A stretch of DNA of 64,000 bases, from contig NZ_SKBU01000011.1 of the NCBI RefSeq assembly GCF_004337705.1, positions 1-64,000 on the forward strand, written 5' to 3'. Shown here piece after piece: positions 8,056-15,740 of this stretch (position 1 is its first letter; every line of letters begins with the position of its first letter). The DNA comes from Rubrobacter taiwanensis. GTDB lineage: Bacteria > Actinomycetota > Rubrobacteria > Rubrobacterales > Rubrobacteraceae. The notes under the pieces were generated by a model. The model had not been told where the DNA came from. It did not search any database and saw only the letters and a program-made list of their open reading frames with translations. Position numbers and translations under genes: made by a program.

Positions 8056-8928
8056 GTGTGTTCCCTCATCTCCGGACGGAGCGACAACAGCAGAGAGGCC
8101 GGAGGAGACCTGCGGCTGCAACTGGAGCTGAAAGACCGGCACATCCGGGAGCTCTACGAGGAGGTTTCGTTGGCTCGTGCCCGGCTGGGCGAGGCCGAAG
8201 CGAGACTGGGTGTGGCCGGAGGGCGCATCGCGAAGCTGGAGGCGGATCGGGAGCGGCTGCGGGGGGAGCTCCGGGAGCTGGAGGGCCGGGAGCGCGAGGC
8301 CCGGCGGCAGAGCGAACAGCGCGGACGCCGGATCTCGCGTCTGGAGCGGGAGATCGGGCACCTCCGGAGCGACCTCTCCCGGAGGGACGAGCTCCTGCGG
8401 CGCCGGGAGCGGGAGATCGAGGAGCTCTCCGCCGAGTCCGGGGAGCAACTGGAGCGCAAAGAGGCGGCTCTGGAGGACGCTCTGCGGCGGGTGGACGGCC
8501 TCTCCCGGGACCTAGAGGACCGGGAGGCGGAGATAGACCGGCTCCGCCGGGTGATAGACGGCCTGCAGGAGAAGCTGCGGGAGGAGTACCGCCTGCGGCG
8601 GCGGCTGGCCGAGCCCTCCAACCGGCTGCGGGCCGGTATAGGGCTCTTCAACGAGAGCGAGTGCGTGCGGGCGGTGACCTCCATCTCCAAGGCGTTCGGC
8701 GAGCCGGACCTCTACGTGGAGCTCGAGGAGGGGGGAGAGCGGCTGGTCTTCCTGACCTTCGTCTGGAGGGAGATCGCCTGGCAGCGGTACGCGGTGAACC
8801 CGGAGCCGGAGGTGGGGGAGCCGCGGGTGTATCTGGCCGGGGCCGGGGAGACGCTGCCGCCGGAGGAGCTGCCGGAGCGCCCCAACGCGCACGTGGACGC
8901 CCGCGGCCGGGTAGCGCTCGGGCTCTAG
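8056..8928 (+). CDS. Coiled-coil protein of unknown function
   Basis: A 290-residue protein I do not recognise. Residues about 20-190 are an almost unbroken charged coiled coil rich in Glu, Arg and Leu heptads (RELEGREREARRQSEQRGRR). A compact globular C-terminal domain of about 100 residues follows (LRAGIGLFNESECVRAVTSI to the end) and ends in VDARGRVALGL. The start is taken as GTG 8056, but the ribosome binding bases (GGGAGG) touch it, so a slightly later start is possible. No signal peptide or membrane helix is seen. It is divergent from the FAD/Fe-S dehydrogenase and may share its promoter region. Confidence 0.65.
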   Translation: MCSLISGRSDNSREAGGDLRLQLELKDRHIRELYEEVSLARARLGEAEARLGVAGGRIAKLEADRERLRGELRELEGREREARRQSEQRGRRISRLEREIGHLRSDLSRRDELLRRREREIEELSAESGEQLERKEAALEDALRRVDGLSRDLEDREAEIDRLRRVIDGLQEKLREEYRLRRRLAEPSNRLRAGIGLFNESECVRAVTSISKAFGEPDLYVELEEGGERLVFLTFVWREIAWQRYAVNPEPEVGEPRVYLAGAGETLPPEELPERPNAHVDARGRVALGL

Positions 8929-8945
8929 GGCCGCCCGGAGCGTCC

Positions 8946-9140
8946 TCATGCCCCGCGGTCCGGGTCTTCCCCCTCGCCGTCTTCCAGCCGAGATCGGTCG
9001 CCGCGCTTCTCGAACTCCGCCGCGAAGTCCCGCACTCCGCGCTTGAGCGAGCCTGCCAGCGCCGAGATGCGCCGGGGACCGAGGATCAGGAAGACGACGA
9101 AGAGGAGTATTAGCAGCTCAAACGGTCCCAGTCCCAACAT
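8946..9140 (-). CDS. tatA: Sec-independent protein translocase TatA
   Basis: A 64-residue TatA/E-type protein. It has a short periplasmic start, one membrane helix (FELLILLFVVFLILGP, about residues 7-22), the hinge with conserved FGP-like GPRRI, then an amphipathic helix LAGSLKRGVRDFAAEFEK and an acidic tail. It forms the pore for folded proteins in the twin-arginine pathway. It is the last gene of a minus-strand operon (9929 to 8946), reached 10 bases after the SRPBCC gene. tatC is not in the window. Confidence 0.88.
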   Translation of the reverse strand: MLGLGPFELLILLFVVFLILGPRRISALAGSLKRGVRDFAAEFEKRGDRSRLEDGEGEDPDRGA

Positions 9141-9150
9141 CTGCTCCGGA

Positions 9151-9594
9151 TCAGTAGCGCCGGGCCTCCATTATATATCTCAGGCGGGTGAGCGATCTCT
9201 CCCCGTTCAGGCGCGCGAAGCGCTCCAGCCCCACAAGCCGGGCCGCCCGGTCCAGGACCCTGCTCTTTAGCCGGAACTCGCCGCGGTAGGAGACCAGAGA
9301 GCCACCGTCCTCCAGAGGCCGCACCTCCACCCACCCGCCGCCCTCGATGAGCGAGGTGTAGATCCAGCATATGCGCCCGTCCGAGTGCTCCACCACCCGC
9401 ACGTGCGGCTCCAGGTTCCCGGCCGGGGTCTCCAGCAGGAGCCGGTATTCGTCCTCCGAGAGCCGCTCCACGCCGTGCACGCCGACCATCCACTCCTTGG
9501 CGTTGCGGAAGTCCGAGATGTAGGCGGCCACGCTCTCGGCGGGGGCCTGGATCTTCTGCGTGATCTCGACGCTGCCCTTCCCGCTCACGCCCAC
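9151..9594 (-). CDS. SRPBCC-family (START-like) protein
   Basis: A 147-residue protein with the polyketide-cyclase/START-like helix-grip fold. An opening strand SVEITQKIQAPAESVAAYIS is followed by FRNAKEWMVGVHGVE and a long C-terminal helix (RLNGERSLTRLRYIMEARRY). Members bind hydrophobic ligands or act as co-chaperone-like proteins; the ligand is unknown. Its ATG (9594-9592) lies inside the 3' end of the upstream metallopeptidase gene, so the two are translationally coupled. Confidence 0.75.
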   Translation of the reverse strand: MGVSGKGSVEITQKIQAPAESVAAYISDFRNAKEWMVGVHGVERLSEDEYRLLLETPAGNLEPHVRVVEHSDGRICWIYTSLIEGGGWVEVRPLEDGGSLVSYRGEFRLKSRVLDRAARLVGLERFARLNGERSLTRLRYIMEARRY

Positions 9595-9929
9595 CCCAGC
9601 TCTTCTATCCGATCCTCGTCGAAGCCGAAGTGGTGGGCTATCTCGTGCACCACGGTTATCCGCACCTGCCGCTCCAGCTCCGCGTCGGTGTGGAAGTCTC
9701 GCTCCAGCGGCTCCTGGAAGATAGTGATCCTGTCCGGTAGCGCCCCGTAGTAGTGCGTGTCGCGCTCGGTGAGCGGGACGCCCTCGTACAGCCCGTAGAG
9801 CGAGGGGTCCTCTTCGTGCCGGTCCTCTATGACGATGGCCACGTTGTCCAGAAGCTCCGCGATCTCCGGTGGCAGCCCTTCCAGCGCCCGCTCGACGAGC
9901 TCGTCGAAGCTCCGCTCGCGATCTCTCAC
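9585..9929 (-). CDS. Small zincin-like metallopeptidase
   Basis: A 114-residue minimal metallopeptidase-fold protein (DUF1025 type). The zinc-binding signature HEIAHHFGFDEDRIEELGW sits at the C-terminus, with HExxH plus a downstream acidic ligand. The N-terminal half has FDELVERALEGLPPEIAELL, typical of the family. GTG (9929-9927) is used as the start; TACAAT lies 6 bases upstream with no Shine-Dalgarno sequence, which suggests a leaderless mRNA. It heads the operon with the SRPBCC protein and TatA. Substrates of the family are unknown. Confidence 0.82.
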   Translation of the reverse strand: MRDRERSFDELVERALEGLPPEIAELLDNVAIVIEDRHEEDPSLYGLYEGVPLTERDTHYYGALPDRITIFQEPLERDFHTDAELERQVRITVVHEIAHHFGFDEDRIEELGWA

Positions 9930-9935
9930 AACTTC

Positions 9936-9941
9936 ATTGTA
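9936..9941 (-). promoter_or_regulatory. -10 element of the metallopeptidase-tatA operon
   Basis: TACAAT on the minus strand, 6 bases before the GTG at 9929. The start codon would be at or within a base or two of the transcript 5' end. No -35 consensus is seen. Confidence 0.5.
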
Positions 9942-10012
9942 CTAGATGCTCTCTCGCGCCGGTCCGCCGCCGGAGGGGAGGATATAATCCCGGGGAAGGA
10001 GGTAGCTGAAGA

Positions 10013-10240
10013 GTGAGCTGGATGGTCCGCACGGTAGCGGGACGCTGGGCGGTCTGGCTGTGGCACCGGGTTACAAACCGGCCGCTGCCGGTAGAGCACG
10101 CCGCGGAGTGGCTCAGGATACCGGAGCACTCCGTGGAGCAGGTCCTTGAGACGGGAGCGCTGAAGAGCCTGCACCCCTCGGACGTGCTGGAGGCCGCGCG
10201 CCGGATGGACCGCCAGCGCCGGGAGTACGACGCCCGCTAA
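10013..10240 (+). CDS. Small excisionase/MerR-like HTH protein
   Basis: A 75-residue protein. Residues about 25-65 (LPVEHAAEWLRIPEHSVEQV, then GALKSLHPSDVLEAARRM) resemble the winged helix-turn-helix of excisionase/BldC-type regulators, so DNA binding is plausible but unproven. The N-terminal 20 residues are Trp-rich and basic. GTG 10013 has a strong AAGGAGG 10 bases upstream, and TATAAT at 9983-9988 is a likely -10. Its TAA overlaps the stop codon of the convergent regulator gene by two bases. Confidence 0.6.
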   Translation: MSWMVRTVAGRWAVWLWHRVTNRPLPVEHAAEWLRIPEHSVEQVLETGALKSLHPSDVLEAARRMDRQRREYDAR

Positions 10241-10895
10241 ACAGATCCGTTGCCCGCCGCCCCCGGCGGCCTGATTATCCCCTCCTCTATGGCCCGGCTC
10301 ACGGCGTGCGCCCGGTTGTTCACGTTCAGCTTGAGGAAGATCGTGCGCACGTGGGTCTCGATGGTCCGGTTGCTCAGGTTCATCGCCTCCGCCGCCTCGC
10401 GCGAGGTCATCCCCTGCGCGATCATGGAGAGAACCTTCTTCTCCCGCTCCGTGAGGCTCCCCAGCGGCGCCCGCCGGCGGCGATCCCGCCGGTCCCGGAC
10501 GACGCGCGTGTGGTTGTAGGTCTCCCCCGGGCCACCGCCCGCACCGCCTGCAGGATGTGAGAGAGCGGACTGGCCTTGCAGACCCCGCCGCTCGCCCCGG
10601 ACCGCAGCCACGGCCGGAGATCGAAGCCCGGCAGCTCCGCCGGCGTGAGGGCCAGGACCGCCGTACTGCCCTCCCACCTCTCGCGCACCGCGGCCGTGAT
10701 CCCCGCCGGGTCTACCTCCACAGCATCCACCATGAGAACGTCCGGACGCTCCCGAACCCCGGAGGGGTCGAACCCGGCGGGCGAAGAGGAGCCGACCAGA
10801 ACCGTCTCCGGAGAGTTTCCTATCAGGGTCTCCAGCCCCAGCGCCACGAGCGGAATGCCCTCCACTATGTATACGCCTATCCGCCGGTCGTTCAT
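10237..10895 (-). pseudogene. NarL/LuxR-family response regulator broken by a one-base frameshift
   Basis: Starting at ATG 10895, one frame encodes a receiver domain (MNDRRIGVYIVEGIPLVALG, PDVLMVDAVEVDP, GGVCKASPL). A second frame, closing at 10237, encodes an intact LuxR helix-turn-helix (LTEREKKVLSMIAQGMTSRE, then NRTIETHVRTIFLKLNVNNR). They join at the run of five G at 10528-10524 (minus strand). One extra G there would give a continuous protein of about 219 residues, the normal length for the family. The receiver is also atypical: the acidic pair is VEG rather than DD. It could be a real pseudogene, a sequencing error in the homopolymer, or slippage. A GGGGGGAG ribosome binding site precedes the ATG. 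Confidence 0.75.
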
Positions 10896-10972
10896 CCGCC
10901 AGCTCCCCCCTCTAATCTATCTTATCCGTCAGATATATCATCTCCATTATCCGGGATGTCCGGTCCTCGCGC

Positions 10973-10978
10973 TATACT
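10973..10978 (+). promoter_or_regulatory. -10 element of rarA, leaderless start
   Basis: TATACT, 7 bases before the ATG of rarA. The intervening TGGCTTC has no ribosome binding site, so the mRNA probably starts at or next to the start codon. Confidence 0.55.
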
Positions 10979-10985
10979 TGGCTTC

Positions 10986-12296
10986 ATGGACGATCTCTTC
11001 AGCGGGGCTAAAGAAGAGCTCCTCTCCCGCCGCCGGCCGCTGGCGGAGCGGTTGCGGCCCCGGGCTCTGGACGAGGTGGTGGGACAGCGGCACCTGATCG
11101 GCCCGCTGAGGAGCGCGATGCGCTCCGGCCGGGTGGGGGCGATCATCCTCTGGGGCCCGCCGGGGTCCGGTAAGACGACGCTGGCGCGGCTGGTCGCCGC
11201 CGGGAGCGGTCTGGAGTTCGCGCCCCTGAGCGCCGTGACCGGCGGGGTGAGGGAGCTGCGGGCCGCTCTTGAGGCCGCCCGGGAGCGGCTGAAGTTCGAG
11301 GGGCGGGGCACGGTCGTCTTCGTGGACGAGGTACACCGCTTCAACAAGGCTCAGCAGGACGCCTTGCTGCCGGCGGTCGAGGAGGGGCTGGTGGACTTCA
11401 TCGGGGCGACCACCGAGAACCCTTCGTTCGAGGTCACCGCGCCGCTGCTCTCCCGGTGCCGGGTGCTGCGGCTGGAGCCACTCTCGGAGGCCGAGGTGGA
11501 CGAGCTGGTACGCCGGGGCTGCGGGGAGCTCGGGGTGCGGCTCGCCGGAGGTGCCCGGGAGTATCTGCTGCGCTTCGCCGGGGGCGACGGGCGCAGGGCG
11601 CTGAACGCGCTAGAGGCGGCCGCGCGGCTGAGCGGGAGCGGGACCGTGGGGGTGGAGGATATCGAGCGGGCCGTCGGGGGGAAGGCGCTCGCCTACGGTC
11701 GGGAGGAGCGCTATGACGTCGTCAGCGCGTTCATCAAGAGCGTGCGCGGAGGAGACCCGGACGCCGCGCTGCACTACCTGGCCCGGATGCTGGAGGCCGG
11801 GGAGGACCCGGTCTTCATCGCGCGGAGGCTCGTGATCCTGGCCGCAGAAGACGTAGGAAACGCCGACCCGCGCGGGCTGCCGCTCGCGGTGGCCGCGGCG
11901 CAGGCGGTGCAGCTCGTCGGGCTGCCGGAGGGCAGGATACCGCTCGCTCAGGCGGCGACTTACCTGGCCGCCTCCCCCAAGTCCAACGCGGCCTACGCCG
12001 GGATCGACCGGGCGCTCGAAGACGTGCGCAAAGAGAAGCTGCCGCCGGTGCCGCTGCACCTGCGCAACGCTCCCACCGGCCTGATGAAGCGCGAGGGGTA
12101 TGGGGAGGGCTACGAGTACCTGCACGCCGGCGGGGTGGAGGGGATGGACCAGCGGTACCTGCCGGAGGAGCTCGCCGGCCGCATCTACTACGATCCGAAG
12201 GAGAGCGGGGCGGAGGCGGAGATCCGGGAGCGTATATCTCGCTGGCGGCGGGAGCGTCAGGAGCGCGAAGCCTCCTCCGGGGAGTCCGGCGGCTGA
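10986..12296 (+). CDS. rarA: Replication-associated recombination protein A (RarA/MgsA AAA+ ATPase)
   Basis: A 436-residue AAA+ ATPase related to clamp-loader subunits and human WRNIP1, acting at stalled replication forks with single-strand binding protein. Walker A is GPPGSGKTT (about residue 58), Walker B is VVFVDEVHRF (about residue 110) and sensor 1 is GATTENPSF. The C-terminal tetramerisation region contains PKSNAAYAGIDRAL and the conserved P-LHLRNAPT--MK-EGYG motif. The frame is open back to 10557, but that part overlaps the broken regulator on the other strand. ATG 10986 gives the standard N-terminus and has a TATACT -10 seven bases upstream. Confidence 0.93.
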   Translation: MDDLFSGAKEELLSRRRPLAERLRPRALDEVVGQRHLIGPLRSAMRSGRVGAIILWGPPGSGKTTLARLVAAGSGLEFAPLSAVTGGVRELRAALEAARERLKFEGRGTVVFVDEVHRFNKAQQDALLPAVEEGLVDFIGATTENPSFEVTAPLLSRCRVLRLEPLSEAEVDELVRRGCGELGVRLAGGAREYLLRFAGGDGRRALNALEAAARLSGSGTVGVEDIERAVGGKALAYGREERYDVVSAFIKSVRGGDPDAALHYLARMLEAGEDPVFIARRLVILAAEDVGNADPRGLPLAVAAAQAVQLVGLPEGRIPLAQAATYLAASPKSNAAYAGIDRALEDVRKEKLPPVPLHLRNAPTGLMKREGYGEGYEYLHAGGVEGMDQRYLPEELAGRIYYDPKESGAEAEIRERISRWRRERQEREASSGESGG

Positions 12297-12393
12297 CGTC
12301 TCCGGGGTGTTTGCCGCGGCCGTCTGCGTGGTATGTTAGGAGGACAAGTGGAGTCCCCTCCTTCCGGCCGCTAACGGGAGCAATGATGATGCC

Positions 12394-15075
12394 ATGGGCG
12401 AACTGCTCACACTGAAATCCCTTGTCGGGGATCTGGCCAGCGACCGGCCGGCGATCGCGGCGTTGCAGAAAGAAGATGCGGAGTTCTGGACCTACGCTGA
12501 GCTGGCCGGCCGCGCACGGCGGCTGGCCGGCGGGCTGGCGGAGACCGGGGTCGGCCGCGGCGACCGCGTAGCGCTGCTGGCGGACAACCGGCCGGAGTGG
12601 ATCGCATCTTGCCTGGCCGTGATCGAGGCCGGGGCCGTAATCGTGCCCCTGGACGTGAATCTGGAGGATGAGGACCTCTCTTACGCCCTGAACGACAGCG
12701 AGGCCGGCACGATCTTCACCACGGCCGAACAGGCCGGACGCCTCGGGCGCCTGAAGCTCGATAGAGCGCCCGAACCCGTCCTGCTCGATGCCGGGCCGGA
12801 CGACGAGCGGAGCTGGCAGCGCCTGATGGCTGATGAGGCTCCGGAGCGGACCGGGCTCGGGCCGGACGATCCGGCGGCGCTCTTCTACACCTCCGGCACC
12901 ACCGGCCGGGCGAAGGGTGTGCCGCTCTCCCACGGCAACCTCGCCTACCAGCTCAACACCCTGAGGGACGCGGACTTAGTAACCGAGGAAGACCGGGTGC
13001 TGCTCCCGCTGCCGCTGCATCACGTCTACCCCTTCGTGGTGGGGATGCTCACGCCGCTGGCGCTCGGCCTGACCATAGTCATGCCCTACGCGCTTACGGG
13101 TCCGCAGCTCGTGCGGGCCATGCGCGAGGGCGAGGTCTCCGTGGTCATCGGCGTCCCGCGGCTCTACAGCGCGCTGTACTCCGGGATAGAGGACCGGCTG
13201 AGGTCCGGCAACCCGCTCGCGGCCGGTGCGTTCAGGGCCGGTGTCGGCCTCAGTGCCGGTCTGCGCCGCCGGACGGGGCTGAACCCCGGCCGGCTGCTGA
13301 TGCGCCCGCTGCACCGGCGGTTCGGGCCGAAGCTGCGCGTCCTGGCCTCCGGCGGTGCGGCGCTCGACCCCGACGTGGGCTGGAAGCTGGAGGGGCTGGG
13401 CTGGCAGGTGGGCATCGGCTACGGCCTCACCGAGACCTCGCCGCTCCTGACGCTCAACCCCCCCGGCACCCTGAAGCTTGAGAGCGCCGGGAGGCCCGTG
13501 CCGGGCACCGAGGTGCGGCTGGACCCCTCGGCCGTGCCCGGCCGGGAGGGGGAGGAGGCCCGGGCTGCCGGGCCGCACAGGGAGGGCGAGATCCTGGCCC
13601 GCGGTCCCGGCGTCTTTGAGGGCTACCGCAACATGCCGGAGGAGACCGGGGAGGTCTTCACCGAAGACGGCTGGTTCCGTACCGGGGATCTCGGCTACTT
13701 CGACGAGGACGGTTTCCTGTACATCACGGGCCGGGCCTCGACCCTGATCGTCACCGAGGGCGGCAAGAACGTCCAGCCCGAGGAAGTCGAAGAGGTCTAC
13801 CTGGAGAGCCCGTACATCCGCGAGATCGGGGTGCTGGAGGACGGCGGCCGGCTCGCAGCCCTGATCGTGCCTGAGATGCGCGAGGTCCGGCGGCGCGGCG
13901 AGGTGGAGGAGGTAATCCGCGAGGCGGTCGCCGAGCGGTCGCGGCACCTGCCGGCCTACCAGCGGATCTCGGACTACGCCATCACCGGCCGGCCGCTGGA
14001 GTACACGCAGCTCGGCAAGCTGCGCCGGCATATCCTGGAGGAACGCTACGAGCAAGCGAAATGGGGAGAGGAGGCCGGGGAGGCACCGGTCCCGGTAGAG
14101 GAGATGTCCCGAGAGGATCGCGAGCTGCTGGAGAACCCGGCGGCGCGCCAGGTGTGGAACTGGCTCGCCGACCGCTACCCCGACCGGCGCCTGGAGCCGG
14201 AGACGCACCTGCACCTGGACCTGGGCATAGACTCGCTGGAGTGGGTGAACCTGACGATGGAGATCGGGCAGCGCACCGGCGTGGAGCTGGAAGAGGAGGC
14301 AATAGAGCGCGTGGAGACCGTGCGCGACCTGCTGCGGGAGGTAGCCGAAGCCGGCGAGACCCGGGACATAGCCTCGCCGCTGAAGAACCCCGAACAGGTG
14401 CTCGACGGCCGGCAGAAGCGCCTGCTCCGGCCGCTAAGCCCGGTAGAGGCCGCTCTGGCGCGGGGAATGTTCGCCCTCAACCGGGCGGTGGCGCGGGGAC
14501 CGTTTGCGCTCAGGGTGGAAGGCCGCGAGCGGCTGCCGGAGGAGGGGCCGTTTATCATCGCGCCCAATCACGTCAGCTACCTGGACGCCTTCGCGGTCGC
14601 TGCGGCGCTCGACCACCGGCATCTACGCCGGACGTACTGGGGCGGCTGGGTCGGCGCGGCCTTCGGCAACCCGGTCAATCGCTTCATCAGCCGGCTCGCT
14701 CAGGTGGTGCCCGTAGATCCCCACCGCGCCGGCACCTCCAGCCTGGCGTTCTCCGCGGCCGTGCTGGAGCGGGGGAAGAACCTGGTCTGGTTCCCAGAGG
14801 GGCGGCGCTCGCCGACCGGGGAGCTGCAGCCGTTCAAGCCCGGGGTCGGGATGCTGCTGGAGCACTTCCGGGTGCCGGTGGTGCCGGTCTTCATCCGCGG
14901 CACACGCGAGGCGATGCCGCAGGGGCAGATTCTGCCGCGGCCGCACCCGGTAACCGTGGTCTTTGGCGAGCCGTTGGAGCCGGACGAGCTCGAGCGGCAG
15001 GGGGAAGGGGACCGGCCCCAGGATCGCATCACGAGCGCCCTGCGCGAGCGCGTGGCCGAGCTGGGCCGCCGGTAG
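12394..15075 (+). CDS. Three-domain fusion: acyl-AMP ligase, acyl carrier protein, PlsC-type acyltransferase
   Basis: An 893-residue protein that would activate a fatty acid, load it onto its own carrier domain and transfer it to a glycerophospholipid-type acceptor. Residues about 1-545 are an AMP-forming long-chain acyl ligase (LFYTSGTTGRAKGVPLSH near residue 165; GYGLTETSPLLT; WFRTGDLGYFDEDGFLYITG). Residues about 570-660 are an ACP with the phosphopantetheine serine in LGIDSLEWVNL (Ser614). Residues about 690-893 are a PlsC/AGPAT domain with NHVSYLD (His726, Asp731) and FPEGRRSPTGELQPFKPG. E. coli Aas joins the same enzyme types in the opposite order and without an ACP. The gene stands alone; GGGAG lies 13-17 bases before the only in-frame ATG. 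Confidence 0.88.
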   Translation: MGELLTLKSLVGDLASDRPAIAALQKEDAEFWTYAELAGRARRLAGGLAETGVGRGDRVALLADNRPEWIASCLAVIEAGAVIVPLDVNLEDEDLSYALNDSEAGTIFTTAEQAGRLGRLKLDRAPEPVLLDAGPDDERSWQRLMADEAPERTGLGPDDPAALFYTSGTTGRAKGVPLSHGNLAYQLNTLRDADLVTEEDRVLLPLPLHHVYPFVVGMLTPLALGLTIVMPYALTGPQLVRAMREGEVSVVIGVPRLYSALYSGIEDRLRSGNPLAAGAFRAGVGLSAGLRRRTGLNPGRLLMRPLHRRFGPKLRVLASGGAALDPDVGWKLEGLGWQVGIGYGLTETSPLLTLNPPGTLKLESAGRPVPGTEVRLDPSAVPGREGEEARAAGPHREGEILARGPGVFEGYRNMPEETGEVFTEDGWFRTGDLGYFDEDGFLYITGRASTLIVTEGGKNVQPEEVEEVYLESPYIREIGVLEDGGRLAALIVPEMREVRRRGEVEEVIREAVAERSRHLPAYQRISDYAITGRPLEYTQLGKLRRHILEERYEQAKWGEEAGEAPVPVEEMSREDRELLENPAARQVWNWLADRYPDRRLEPETHLHLDLGIDSLEWVNLTMEIGQRTGVELEEEAIERVETVRDLLREVAEAGETRDIASPLKNPEQVLDGRQKRLLRPLSPVEAALARGMFALNRAVARGPFALRVEGRERLPEEGPFIIAPNHVSYLDAFAVAAALDHRHLRRTYWGGWVGAAFGNPVNRFISRLAQVVPVDPHRAGTSSLAFSAAVLERGKNLVWFPEGRRSPTGELQPFKPGVGMLLEHFRVPVVPVFIRGTREAMPQGQILPRPHPVTVVFGEPLEPDELERQGEGDRPQDRITSALRERVAELGRR

Positions 15076-15083
15076 CGGGCAGA

Positions 15084-15740
15084 TTACTTTACCTGCCGGC
15101 GGTTCCTCCTGCGGCGCACAGCCGCGTAGCCCAGCGCGAGCAGCAAGGCCAGCGCCAGAACCGCAGGGCCGGCCGAGCGCAGGACGGTCAGGATGGTGTC
15201 CCAGTACTGCCCGAAGAGGTAGCCTATCGTGCTCAGCAGCGTGGCCCAGATTGAGATTGCCAGCAGGTCGAAGGCCAGGAAGCGCCGGTAGCTTATCCGC
15301 ATCACCCCGGCGCAGAGGGGGAGGCTGCCCCGGAAGCCGGGGATCAGGCGGCCCGTGAGGATCATCTTCCCCCCGTGGGTCCTGACGCGGCGTTCGATCC
15401 ACTTGAAGCGGGCGGGAGCCCGCCAGCGTCTCGGGAGCCGCTTGTGGAGCATCCGGAGTACGAACCTGCGGCCGCCCAGGCGGCCCGTCCAGTACATGGT
15501 GTTGTCCGAGACGATCGCGCCCAGAGCCCCGGCCAGTATCACGAGCCCCAGGTCTACGTGCGGGGTGTGGGAGAACAGGCCGCCGGAGAGCATGGCCAGA
15601 TCTCCGGAATTGGGCAGGAAGAAATCCAGCGCAGCCCCGAGGAAGACGATCAGGTACTTGTAGTTCAGCATCAGCTCCGTGAGGAACCGGAGCAGCTCCT
15701 GGGGCGAGTCCGGAAGCGAGGGGAGGGCGGTCGGGGTCAT
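15084..15740 (-). CDS. DedA-family membrane protein
   Basis: A 218-residue integral membrane protein of the DedA/SNARE-associated (VTT) family, implicated in lipid flipping and membrane homeostasis. The family region is visible: LDFFLPNSGDLAMLSGG near residue 38, the amphipathic GRFIPGFR-like segment TGRLIPGFRGSLPLCAGV, and a basic C-terminal tail RRRRNRRQVK. ATG 15740 overlaps the TGA of the upstream glycosyltransferase (ATGA), so the two are translationally coupled. The frame remains open further upstream in that gene, but that is a shadow. It is the last gene of the minus operon that begins at the MgtE-like permease. Confidence 0.85.
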   Translation of the reverse strand: MTPTALPSLPDSPQELLRFLTELMLNYKYLIVFLGAALDFFLPNSGDLAMLSGGLFSHTPHVDLGLVILAGALGAIVSDNTMYWTGRLGGRRFVLRMLHKRLPRRWRAPARFKWIERRVRTHGGKMILTGRLIPGFRGSLPLCAGVMRISYRRFLAFDLLAISIWATLLSTIGYLFGQYWDTILTVLRSAGPAVLALALLLALGYAAVRRRRNRRQVK

